Origin: Yoonia sp. SS1-5
GTDB lineage: Bacteria; Pseudomonadota; Alphaproteobacteria; Rhodobacterales; Rhodobacteraceae
DNA: 64,000 bases
NCBI RefSeq assembly: GCF_038443705.2
Contig: NZ_CP151764.2
Location: 62,001 to 126,000, forward strand
Direction of reading: 5' to 3'
The notes below the pieces were generated by a model that worked only from the letters and a program-made list of their open reading frames with translations, ran no database searches and was not told the DNA's origin. Below, piece by piece: positions 52,056-60,245 of the stretch. The stretch's first letter is position 1. Each line of letters starts with the position of its first letter. Position numbers and translations under genes: made by a program.

Positions 52056-52253
52056 ATGACGCAGCCCAACATCCTGCTGTTCATGATCGATCAACGGACG
52101 CCCTGCGTCCTGAACGCAAAAAGCGGCACGGTTTGGACAGCGCCCAATATTGATGCCCTCGCGGCGGGCGCCTCGAACTTGCGGGCAATCCCCGCGAATT
52201 TGCGCTGTTCAACGTCGCAATTGATAGCAAGCTGCGACACTGTGGTCTGGTAA
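52056..52253 (+). pseudogene. Truncated sulfatase N-terminus
   Basis: A 65-codon frame opening MTQPNILLFMIDQRTP, then TAPNIDALAAGAS, matches the N-terminal strand and first metal Asp of sulfatases (compare MTSPNILFIQVDQ and HAPNLDRLAETG of the intact gene at 56353). Similarity ends after about 40 residues, before the CxPxR active-site motif, and the rest is unrelated intergenic sequence. It starts one base after the aminotransferase stop, so it was the next gene of that operon and has been deleted. Confidence 0.7.
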
Positions 52254-52338
52254 GACTTTTGGTGACCGATAACAGATCAATGGGCAGGTCGTCGACAAAG
52301 GGCGAATTCGCTGGGTTTACGCTTCTGCTTGTTTTGGC

Positions 52339-53271
52339 CTATTTTTTATAGAGGTGATGAATCAATGGTCTCTCAGGCATTTCCCTAAACTGCGACTCGA
52401 CCCAATTGCTGAACATACATGCGCGGGCGTGATCGGGACGTTGGTACAAATAGTAATAATCTCGTTGTAGCGGGGTAATTGTCGCTAACGATTTCAACGA
52501 TCCATCTGCAAGAAAGGTGTCGACCAAGGGGCGGCCAGCCAATGCGATGCCCTGTCCTTCGATCGCGGCCTGTAGCATGTTGATATAAGTATTCACTGAC
52601 ACGCCTGATCGTTCTTCCGGCGAGCTGAGTCCGCGCTGGGAAAACCAATACTCCCAACGGGCTTCGCGGCGATACCGGCCAGACAGAAACAGCAGCCTTT
52701 CTCGGCGCAGGTCTTGTGCGCTTTTTAATTGAGTACGTGCCGCATAGCGGGGACTGTAGACAGGAAAGATCGTCTCTAGAAAAAGGGGGCTCCATCCCGC
52801 CCCGGTTTGCGCAGCAGGGCTGTAGCGCACCGCAACATCGATGTTTTCGGCTTCAATATCAATGTAACGGTCCGAAACAACGAGATTGATCTCTATGTCA
52901 GGATGGAGTGCACCAAAATCGATCAAGCGCGGCATAAGCCAGTATGTCGCGAACGCGGAAGTGACTGTGACGGAAATCCTTGGGTCCGATACGTCGGCCC
53001 TCTGTCGCGCCAAGGCTGCGGCAACCGCAGCCAGAGCAGGGTTCACATTTTTGGCGAAGGCATCCCCCGTCTGAGTAAGCGTAACTGTACGGTGATTGCG
53101 CGCAAACAGCTTTTGGCCAAGAGCCTCTTCCAGCTCCGCGATCTGGCGGCTCACCGCAACGCGGGAAATGCCAAGTTCCAACGCGGCTTGCGTAAAGTTT
53201 GCCGTACGTGAAGCGGATTGAAAAGTCACAAGGTGCCGCAGTAAATGAACGTCTTTTCGTAGGTTTGCCAT
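52339..53271 (-). CDS. LysR-family regulator, divergent from proX
   Basis: 310 residues from ATG 53271 (MANLRKDVHLL); the frame extends 12 codons up without support. HTH at ~15-70 (FTQAALELGISRVAVSRQIAELEEALG). The effector domain resembles the GcvA/BetI-choline type with VTVTSAFATYWLMPRL. It is divergent from the proXVW-sulfatase operon over 102 bp and is its likely regulator, perhaps responding to choline or choline-O-sulfate. Confidence 0.86.
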   Translation of the reverse strand: MANLRKDVHLLRHLVTFQSASRTANFTQAALELGISRVAVSRQIAELEEALGQKLFARNHRTVTLTQTGDAFAKNVNPALAAVAAALARQRADVSDPRISVTVTSAFATYWLMPRLIDFGALHPDIEINLVVSDRYIDIEAENIDVAVRYSPAAQTGAGWSPLFLETIFPVYSPRYAARTQLKSAQDLRRERLLFLSGRYRREARWEYWFSQRGLSSPEERSGVSVNTYINMLQAAIEGQGIALAGRPLVDTFLADGSLKSLATITPLQRDYYYLYQRPDHARACMFSNWVESQFREMPERPLIHHLYKK

Positions 53272-53373
53272 ATAGCATTGGTTAACATAGGCGTACGATA
53301 TCAGCAACTATACGCCACCTGTGAAACGGGTAGGGTTTGCTAAGAGTTCGAGTTCACACATCAGGGGAGAGAT

Positions 53374-54333
53374 ATGATGCTTCGACTAACACTCACATCC
53401 ACCGTAGCCGCGATTGCCTTGGCAGGAAGCGCATTCGCGCAGGACATGCCGGGCAAGGGCGTCACCGTGGAGCCGATCAAAGGATCACCCGCCAATGCTT
53501 GGTTCCAGCACATGGTGGTTCAGCTTGGACTGGAGGCTTTGGGCTACAAGATCGAAGAGACCCGCGAGGCCGACTTCCCGGCGCTGCATTTGGCCGTTGC
53601 CTCGGGCGATGCGTCCTACACGGTCAATCACTGGCAGCCGCTGCACAATGAATTCTACGACAAATCGGGCGGCGACGACACGATGGTGCGCAACCATGCC
53701 GTCATCACCGGCGCGGGCCAGGGCTATTACATCGACAAGACCACGGCAGAGACCAACGGCATCAACAATCTGGGTCAGCTTGCCGATCCGGCGATTGCGG
53801 CCCTGTTTGACACCGACGGCGACGGAAAGGCCAACCTGTCTGGCTGCAATCCGGGCTGGGGCTGCGAGCTGAAGATCGAAGCGCATCTCGACACGTATGA
53901 GCTGCGCGACGCGGTGCAGCACGATCAGGGCAGCTATTTCGCGATCATGGCCGACACCATCACCCGCTACAACGAAGGCGCGCCGATCCTGTATTACACG
54001 TGGACACCCAACTGGATCAGCGACGTGTTGGTGCCGGGCAAAGATGTTGTGCAAATCGGAGTGCCATCGGACGGCGCTGATATGGACCCCGGCTTTGCGG
54101 TCAATGACGTCTATGTCGTGGCCAACAAGGAATTCATGGAAGCCAATCCGGCGGCCGCTGCATTCCTGAGCACCGTGGAAATTCCGATCTCTGCCGTGAA
54201 TGCCGCGCAGATCAAACTGCGTGACGGCGAAGACACCGTCGAAGATTTCCGCCGCCACGCCGAAGACTGGGTTGCAGCCAACCAAGACCAGTTTGACGCA
54301 TGGGTTGCCGCGGCTGCGGCGGCTGCCAACTAG
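53374..54333 (+). CDS. Glycine betaine/choline-type ABC binding protein, ProX-like
   Basis: 319 residues (ATG 53374 with GGGGAGA ahead; the next codon is also ATG). Signal peptide 1-22 (ALAGSAFAQD). The mature chain has the ProX/OpuAC pattern VTVEPIKGSPANAWFQHMVV, VNHWQPLHNEFYD, a DTDGDGKANLSGCNPGWGCE loop and a late YYTWTPNWISDVL, which supply aromatic cage residues for a quaternary ammonium ligand. With the sulfatase downstream, choline-O-sulfate is a likely ligand. Confidence 0.9.
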   Translation: MMLRLTLTSTVAAIALAGSAFAQDMPGKGVTVEPIKGSPANAWFQHMVVQLGLEALGYKIEETREADFPALHLAVASGDASYTVNHWQPLHNEFYDKSGGDDTMVRNHAVITGAGQGYYIDKTTAETNGINNLGQLADPAIAALFDTDGDGKANLSGCNPGWGCELKIEAHLDTYELRDAVQHDQGSYFAIMADTITRYNEGAPILYYTWTPNWISDVLVPGKDVVQIGVPSDGADMDPGFAVNDVYVVANKEFMEANPAAAAFLSTVEIPISAVNAAQIKLRDGEDTVEDFRRHAEDWVAANQDQFDAWVAAAAAAAN

Positions 54334-54348
54334 ACCTCCCTGCAACTC

Positions 54349-54380
54349 AGGGGCATCGCTGAGCCGGTGCCCCTTTTCTT
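54349..54380 (+). terminator. Rho-independent-like stem-loop after proX
   Basis: AGGGGCATCG (54349-54358) pairs with CGGTGCCCCT (54365-54374) with one wobble and is followed by TTTCTT. It sits between proX and proV, so readthrough must be partial. Confidence 0.75.
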
Positions 54381-54397
54381 AACAAGACAGGGACCAC

Positions 54398-55417
54398 ATG
54401 CCTGACGTCGAAATTGAGTGCCGCAACCTTTGGAAAATCTACGGGAGCCGCGAAAAGGAAGCCTTGAAGGCGGTACAGGCGGAGGGTCTTTCGAAGGACG
54501 AGATTCGCGATCGCTACGACTGCGTCCTGGGCGTGCGAGATGCCAGCTTCAGCGTCAACAGGGGTGAGATTTTCTGCATCATGGGGCTGTCGGGATCCGG
54601 CAAATCCACGCTAGTCCGCCACATCAACCGTTTGATTGAGCCGACGACGGGCGAGATTCACGTCGCAGGACAGCGCGTCGATACGATGGGCGAGGTGCGG
54701 CTGCGCCAGTTGCGTGCTGAGGCGATCGGCATGGTCTTTCAGCACATGGCGCTTTGGCCGCATCGGACGCTGGCCGAAAATGTGGGCTTTGGTCTTGAAG
54801 TCCGCGACGTCCCCTTGCCTAAACGCCGTCAAGCCGCGATCGAGGCTTTGGCGGCCATGGATCTGCAAGGCTGGGAAGACCATTATCCCGACCAGTTGTC
54901 CGGCGGCATGCAGCAACGCGTGGGGCTTGCCCGCGCCTTGGCCGCTGATCCTGACATTTTGCTGATGGATGAGCCGTTTTCGGCGCTCGACCCGCTCATC
55001 CGGAGGCAATTGCAGGACCAGTTTCTGGAGCTATCCAAGAAGGTCAAAAAGACCACCGTGTTCATTACCCATGATCTCGATGAGGCGATCCGCATGGGCG
55101 ACAAGATCGCCATCATGAATGACGGGGTGATCGTGCAGATCGGCACACCTGAGCAGATCGTGACAAACCCCAAAGACGCTTACGTGGCAGAATTTGTCAA
55201 AGGCATCAGCCGGGTCAATCTGGTGCGTGCGCAGACCATCATGGCACTGCTGGACGGCCAAAGCCCGACGCCCAAGACCGTGCCACTGGGCAGCGAGCTG
55301 GGCGAAATCATGGATCATTTCATGACCGATCAAAGCCCCGTGACCGTGCTGGGCGCGGATGGTGCTGCGGTCGGGATTATCACCATCACAGACGCGCTGC
55401 GCGCCTTGCGAGGATAG
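54398..55417 (+). CDS. proV: Glycine betaine-type ABC ATPase, ProV-like
   Basis: 339 residues. Before the ABC core there is the ProV-type insertion VQAEGLSKDEIRDRYDCVLGV. Walker A GLSGSGKSTL, signature LSGGMQQRVGLARAL, Walker B DILLMDEPFSALDP and the ITHDLDEAIRMGD switch are complete; a C-terminal CBS-like module (SPVTVLGADGAAVGIITITDA) follows. It drives quaternary ammonium import with ProX and ProW and may sense ionic strength through the CBS region. Confidence 0.91.
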   Translation: MPDVEIECRNLWKIYGSREKEALKAVQAEGLSKDEIRDRYDCVLGVRDASFSVNRGEIFCIMGLSGSGKSTLVRHINRLIEPTTGEIHVAGQRVDTMGEVRLRQLRAEAIGMVFQHMALWPHRTLAENVGFGLEVRDVPLPKRRQAAIEALAAMDLQGWEDHYPDQLSGGMQQRVGLARALAADPDILLMDEPFSALDPLIRRQLQDQFLELSKKVKKTTVFITHDLDEAIRMGDKIAIMNDGVIVQIGTPEQIVTNPKDAYVAEFVKGISRVNLVRAQTIMALLDGQSPTPKTVPLGSELGEIMDHFMTDQSPVTVLGADGAAVGIITITDALRALRG

Positions 55418-55427
55418 GAGAGACCAA

Positions 55428-56345
55428 ATGGATCTTTGGGACATCTTTGACACCGAATGGGTGCCGGTAGGCGCTTGGGTCGAAACCGCGCTGCAATGGG
55501 TCGTCGACAATTTCCGCTTTGTCTTTCAGGCTATCAAGGTGCCATTCGACATCGTTCTGACAGGCCTTGAGGATGGACTGACCGGCGCGCCGGACCTTTT
55601 GATGCTGGCAATCATCGTGCTCATTGGCTGGCAGGCGGGCGGGCGCAAACTGGCGGTTGTCACGGCAGCCTCGATGATCGCCATTGGGCTGATGGGCGCG
55701 TGGGAAGAAAGCATGGTCACACTGTCCATCGTGCTGACTTGCGTCATATTCTGTTCGCTGATCGGCATCCCGCTAGGCATTATGGCTGCGCGCAATGATC
55801 GGTTCTGGACGGTCCTTCGACCCATACTGGATCTGATGCAGACGATCCCGTCCTTTGTCTACCTGGTCCCGATTGTGATGCTGTTTTCCATCGGCAACGT
55901 GTCCGGCGTGATCGTCACCTTCATTTACGCGCTCCCGCCCGTCGTGCGGCTGACCAATCTGGGCATCCGTCAAGTGCGCGAAGACATGGTCGAGGCCGCC
56001 CGCGCTTTCGGGGCGAGCAAGCGGCAGGTGCTTCATAAGGTCGAATTGCCGCTTGCCATGCCCACCATCATGGCAGGCGTGAACCAGACGATCATGATGG
56101 CGCTGTCGATGGTAGTGGTGGCCTCGATGATATCGGTGACTGGTTTGGGCCAGATGGTGCTGCGCGGTATAGGGCGGCTCGATATGGGGATCGCCACGGT
56201 TGGAGGCCTCGGCATCGTGTTTCTGGCCATCGTCATTGACCGGATCAGCCAAAGCTTTGGCACCTCTGCGCGCGATCGTGGGCACCGCAAATGGTACGAG
56301 ACAGGCCCAATAGGCGCATTGCGCAAACTTGTCGGCAAAGGATAG
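55428..56345 (+). CDS. proW: Glycine betaine-type ABC permease, ProW-like
   Basis: 305 residues from ATG 55428 with GGAGAG ahead. Seven or so membrane helices; the BPD motif is VREDMVEAARAFGASKRQVLHKVELP (~182-207), preceded by DLMQTIPSFVYLVPIVMLF. It forms the homodimeric channel of the ProXVW uptake system. The start codon is 10 bp after the proV stop; the gene ends 7 bp before the sulfatase start. Confidence 0.9.
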   Translation: MDLWDIFDTEWVPVGAWVETALQWVVDNFRFVFQAIKVPFDIVLTGLEDGLTGAPDLLMLAIIVLIGWQAGGRKLAVVTAASMIAIGLMGAWEESMVTLSIVLTCVIFCSLIGIPLGIMAARNDRFWTVLRPILDLMQTIPSFVYLVPIVMLFSIGNVSGVIVTFIYALPPVVRLTNLGIRQVREDMVEAARAFGASKRQVLHKVELPLAMPTIMAGVNQTIMMALSMVVVASMISVTGLGQMVLRGIGRLDMGIATVGGLGIVFLAIVIDRISQSFGTSARDRGHRKWYETGPIGALRKLVGKG

Positions 56346-56352
56346 AGCGTCC

Positions 56353-57870
56353 ATGACATCCCCCAACATCCTGTTCATTCAGGTCGACCAGCTGACCGCC
56401 GCCTCCCTGCGCGCCTACGGCGACACGGTTTGCCACGCGCCCAACCTTGACCGGCTGGCCGAAACCGGCACCGTGTTCGAAACGGCCTATTGCAACTTCC
56501 CGCTTTGCGCGCCCTCGCGGTTTTCAATGGCGGCGGGGCAGTTATGTTCGACCATCGGGGCCTATGACAACGCCGCCGAGATGCCCGCATCCATACCCAC
56601 CTACGCGCATTACCTGCGGGTGGCGGGCTACCAGACGGCGCTGTCGGGTAAGATGCACTTCATCGGCCCCGATCAGTATCACGGGTTCGAAAAGCGCCTG
56701 ACCCCCGACCTCTACCCGGCTGATTTCAGCTGGGTGCCGAATTGGGGCGATGAGGGCGAACGCGACACCAATGATGAACGCTCCGTGCTGATCTCCGGCG
56801 TTTGCGAGCGCTCCGTGCAGATCGACTTTGACGAGATGGTCACAGCGCAAGCAAACCAGCATCTATATAACATCGCCCGCTCCGACGACACGCGGCCCTT
56901 CTTTCTACAGGTGTCCTACACCCACCCGCATGAGCCCTATCTGTGCCGCAAGGAATATTGGGACCTCTATGAAGGCGTCGACATTCCAATGCCCGCCGTT
57001 CCGGCTCTTTCGGCCAATGAACATGACGCCCATGCGCGCCGCCTGCTGGCCGATTTCAAGATGCTCGAAATGCGGTTCGCGGATGCCGACATCGCCCGCG
57101 CGCGCCGTGCCTATTATGGCTCCATCAGCTATATCGACGCGATGATCGGCACGTTGCTTAAGACACTCGATGCAATTGGCAAAACCGACAAGACCGCGAT
57201 CATCTTCACCTCCGATCACGGCGAAATGCTGGGCGAACGTGGGATGTGGTTCAAAAAGCATTTCTACGAACACGCGTTGCAGGTGCCCTTGCTGATGAAA
57301 CTGCCTGGCCAGGCACCTGGGCGGGTCACAACACCTGCCTCACTGGTTGATCTTCTGCCGACATTCATGGGGATTGCAAATGACTCCGGCTGGCAAAGCG
57401 ACGTCGAGCGTCTGGAAGGCCATGATCTGACCCAAACCCTGGGCAGCGCGCCAGAACCCGACAGGCCCGTCTACGCCGAATATCTGGCCGAAGCCACAAC
57501 CACACCAATCCTGATGATCCGGCAGGGTGACTATAAATTCATCTATTCGCGCGTTGATCCCGTGCTGCTGTTCAACCTCAAGACCGACCCGGATGAGCGC
57601 AACAATATCGCAGGTGATCCCGCGCAGGCCGAACGGGTCGCGTCGTTCAAGAAGTGGATCGAAGAGAAATGGGATATCGCCCGCCTGAGCGCCGAAATCA
57701 TCAAAAGCCAAAAGCGCCGCCGCCTGATCGTAGACGGACATAAAGACGGCCCCAAACCGCGCTGGAACCACGCCGAAGAGGCCACAGACGAGGTCATCTG
57801 GTATCGCGGCGATGGCGGCTACAACGAATGGGCGTTCTCATTCCTGCCGGTGAAAATGGGCACGAGTTGA
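56353..57870 (+). CDS. betC: Type I sulfatase, choline-sulfatase (BetC)-like
   Basis: 505 residues, the length of BetC. The active-site motif is C52-A-P-S-R56, where the Cys becomes formylglycine; metal-site Asp residues lie in QVDQ (~10-13) and IIFTSDHGEMLGERGMW (~288). The C-terminal half ends with the choline-sulfatase-type SQKRRRLIVDGHKDG and FSFLPVKMG. It should hydrolyse choline-O-sulfate to choline and sulfate in the cytoplasm after ProXVW import. No betA or betB is seen next to it. Confidence 0.86.
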   Translation: MTSPNILFIQVDQLTAASLRAYGDTVCHAPNLDRLAETGTVFETAYCNFPLCAPSRFSMAAGQLCSTIGAYDNAAEMPASIPTYAHYLRVAGYQTALSGKMHFIGPDQYHGFEKRLTPDLYPADFSWVPNWGDEGERDTNDERSVLISGVCERSVQIDFDEMVTAQANQHLYNIARSDDTRPFFLQVSYTHPHEPYLCRKEYWDLYEGVDIPMPAVPALSANEHDAHARRLLADFKMLEMRFADADIARARRAYYGSISYIDAMIGTLLKTLDAIGKTDKTAIIFTSDHGEMLGERGMWFKKHFYEHALQVPLLMKLPGQAPGRVTTPASLVDLLPTFMGIANDSGWQSDVERLEGHDLTQTLGSAPEPDRPVYAEYLAEATTTPILMIRQGDYKFIYSRVDPVLLFNLKTDPDERNNIAGDPAQAERVASFKKWIEEKWDIARLSAEIIKSQKRRRLIVDGHKDGPKPRWNHAEEATDEVIWYRGDGGYNEWAFSFLPVKMGTS

Positions 57871-57913
57871 ACCGGCACTCAACTTTGGCACAGTATTACG
57901 AAGCCAAGACACT

Positions 57914-58090
57914 TCAACCGGTTGACGCCTTGCCGCGCCAAAGAATGAACAAGCCGGATAAGACAATCAACTCGGACCCTAGCACCATCACAGAGCTCAG
58001 CTGTTCGCTGAACAGCACAACACCAAGCGTGGCTCCAAAGAGTAACCTCGTATATCTGAACGGCGTCACCGCAGATACTTTAATATCAAT
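57914..58090 (-). pseudogene. C-terminal remnant of a DMT (EamA) transporter
   Basis: The minus-strand frame ending at 57914 reads TPFRYTRLLFGATLGVVLFS, then VMVLGSELIVLSGLFILWRG, a clear match to the last two helices of EamA transporters. The similarity stops near 58090; further upstream the frame is unrelated. The rest was lost, probably when the recombinase-bearing DNA at 58.2-59.2 kb arrived. Confidence 0.65.
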
Positions 58091-58231
58091 GGTGCATCGC
58101 TTTCTATACTTGGTGCCGCGAATGGCTGTTTGATAATTTTGGGTCCCATTATCGTTACCGCATTTAGGACCCGATTTCGACGATTCCGAAGACCGTGATG
58201 AACTGCTTGAACACCTCAACAGGAGTTCAGC

Positions 58232-59170
58232 ATGCCCCATCTCGATCACACCGCCTTCGTCAATTCCCGCCGGGATGAACGCAGCCTCGGCCACCACACG
58301 CTTCGAGCCTACGCCCAGGATCTGCGCACCTTCGCGCGCTTCACCAAAGCGCGCCACCTCAGCGACCCGCTATCAAAAGACGACATCCTCGCTTACCACC
58401 GCCACTTGCGCGATGAATTGGGCGCCAAGCCAACGACCATCGAACGGCGACTCGTCACCCTCAAGACGTACTTTGCCTGGCGTGCGGATCGTAACAGCGC
58501 CCTGCCCTCCCCGTTCGCGGACGTCCGCATCTCCGTAAAGATCCCGCGACGCCTGCCGCGCCCAATCGATCGCGACACGCTAAAGGAGGTCCTCCAATAC
58601 GAAGACATTCCATTGGCCGCTCGGTCAAAGGCGGGCGCGGACGACGCGAAACTGACCTCACAGAATGCCGTCACCCTCCTGATCATCAAACTGTTGATCG
58701 TGACGGGAATCCGCATCAGCGAACTAACAAATCTGAAGGTCCGTGACGTCTCGTCGGACGGTGGTCAGATCCTCGTGCTCGGTAAGGGTAGTAAAGAGCG
58801 GATCGTCTTCGTGCCGAACCGTGAGCTGCAGGAGGAGTTTCAACAATTCTGCGAGGTGCGTTCTAGAGACGGCAGCATCGCATCGCCATTGTTCCTCAAC
58901 ACGGTGGGGCGTCGACTCCGCGCGGCCACCTTCCGAAAGCGACTTCGGGCGCTGTCTAAGCGCCTCGGCATCGAACCCCACCTGACCCCACACCGGTTCC
59001 GGCATTCAGCAGCGACGCTGCTGATCGAAGAGGGTATCGACATTCGGATGGTGCAGGCGCTCCTCGGGCATGCAAACCTTAAGACAACGGAAATATATGT
59101 GCGGGTTTCGAACCATGCGTTACGGCGAGCGTTGGAGCGGGTCGACGTGCTTGGCGAATTGCGGCAGTAA
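58232..59170 (+). CDS. Tyrosine recombinase/integrase (XerC/D-like)
   Basis: 312 residues. An N-terminal SAM-like domain (SLGHHTLRAYAQDLRTFARF) is followed by the catalytic core with Arg in VTGIRISELTNL (~160), HRFRHSAATLL (~252-262) carrying the His-x-x-Arg, and LGHANLKTTEIYVRV (~280-294) with the final His and Tyr. The length fits small XerC/D-like integrases. It lies beside a DMT remnant and a repeat-rich spacer, so it may be the integrase of a lost island rather than the chromosomal dimer-resolution enzyme. Confidence 0.87.
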   Translation: MPHLDHTAFVNSRRDERSLGHHTLRAYAQDLRTFARFTKARHLSDPLSKDDILAYHRHLRDELGAKPTTIERRLVTLKTYFAWRADRNSALPSPFADVRISVKIPRRLPRPIDRDTLKEVLQYEDIPLAARSKAGADDAKLTSQNAVTLLIIKLLIVTGIRISELTNLKVRDVSSDGGQILVLGKGSKERIVFVPNRELQEEFQQFCEVRSRDGSIASPLFLNTVGRRLRAATFRKRLRALSKRLGIEPHLTPHRFRHSAATLLIEEGIDIRMVQALLGHANLKTTEIYVRVSNHALRRALERVDVLGELRQ

Positions 59171-59378
59171 CAGCACTGAGCTGCCTTTCACCGACCGATC
59201 AAGTTGCTGCGGCGCGGCCCGCCGAACCTTCCGTTCGCTGTATGCGCTAAATCTCTGGAGTGGTGAACTCACAGTTTGCGGACATTGCTGCCGTTTACTA
59301 GTCCTATCATAAGGTCGGCTTTCGGCGGCGTGCTTGCGCCCATCGCCGTGGGTAGGCGCATGGCAAACCCAGAAACTG

Positions 59379-60068
59379 CTACTCCAAGGTGGCCTCTATT
59401 TCCCTAATCATGGTTTGGCGTACAAAACGGTTTGGAAATTCTACCACCCCTTCCGCTTTAAATATCTGAAGAACAAACTCCTGGTTGAGGTTTGGCTTGA
59501 AAAAATACGGTGATGCAGTGAGTCTGGACATCGAAATCTGCCTTATTTCTAAAGCATTGTGGATAAAGAAAGTGCCAGCCGGTGTGCGAGTGAAAGCGTT
59601 ATATCGAGTGAAGTCTTGGAGTGGTAAATTGTCAGCCCAGCTTTGGATTCCTTCATTCCAATCAGTAACGGATCGCCCGCTCGCAAATGTGCCTTCTTCC
59701 TCCGCAATTAGCAGCATCCGCTCACCAGTAGGTGAGTGGAAAAATTCTGCGATATCAGAAAGATGCGCGGCTCCGTAGTGTTCAGAAATAGTCTCGGCAA
59801 CTAGGGTTTCTTGTTGATCGATTATTTCTTGAACCGCCTCGGCAGGTATCATGTCTCGAAAGCGCGCTTCATCGACCACTTGGATATCTTTGGCCCGTAG
59901 TTCTTCTTCATACTCGTAGGCAACATTTAGACGGCCTGAGTTGCGTGCCGGGGACCAAAAAGCATCGTCGAGAAAATGAGACATGAAGAAATCAATGTCT
60001 TCTCCAGCGTCCGCATACAAAGGATTCGTTATGAACAACAGAAAAAATACTACGGTCGATTTCAACAT
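59379..60068 (-). CDS. Secreted/periplasmic protein, DUF2059-like
   Basis: 229 residues from ATG 60068, preceded by GGA at a fair distance. Residues 1-20 form a signal peptide (STVVFFLLFITNPLYADA). The mature protein is helical and acidic; SDIAEFFHSPTGERMLL near residue 112 resembles the DUF2059 core, and no catalytic motif is evident. It stands alone between the recombinase and an IS1182 element. The family assignment is tentative. Confidence 0.55.
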   Translation of the reverse strand: MLKSTVVFFLLFITNPLYADAGEDIDFFMSHFLDDAFWSPARNSGRLNVAYEYEEELRAKDIQVVDEARFRDMIPAEAVQEIIDQQETLVAETISEHYGAAHLSDIAEFFHSPTGERMLLIAEEEGTFASGRSVTDWNEGIQSWADNLPLQDFTRYNAFTRTPAGTFFIHNALEIRQISMSRLTASPYFFKPNLNQEFVLQIFKAEGVVEFPNRFVRQTMIREIEATLE

Positions 60069-60245
60069 ATTTGGTCCATTGAGCGAAAGGTGAACAAACC
60101 TCGATCGGAACAATCTAGTTTTTTTGGGCTCAGCCAAGTTGGCACAGTTGTCGAATATCACCGTGAAGACAGTGAGGCCAAAAGTCGAGCTCTTGTTGCT
60201 ACAAGCTGCCGTTGGTACGTGGTGCAGCATTGGTGATTTTGGGCT

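Noticed and set aside
58091..58357. Upstream part of the reverse frame containing the DMT remnant
   Set aside because: Its residues before the last two helices do not resemble a transporter and overlap the recombinase start on the other strand.
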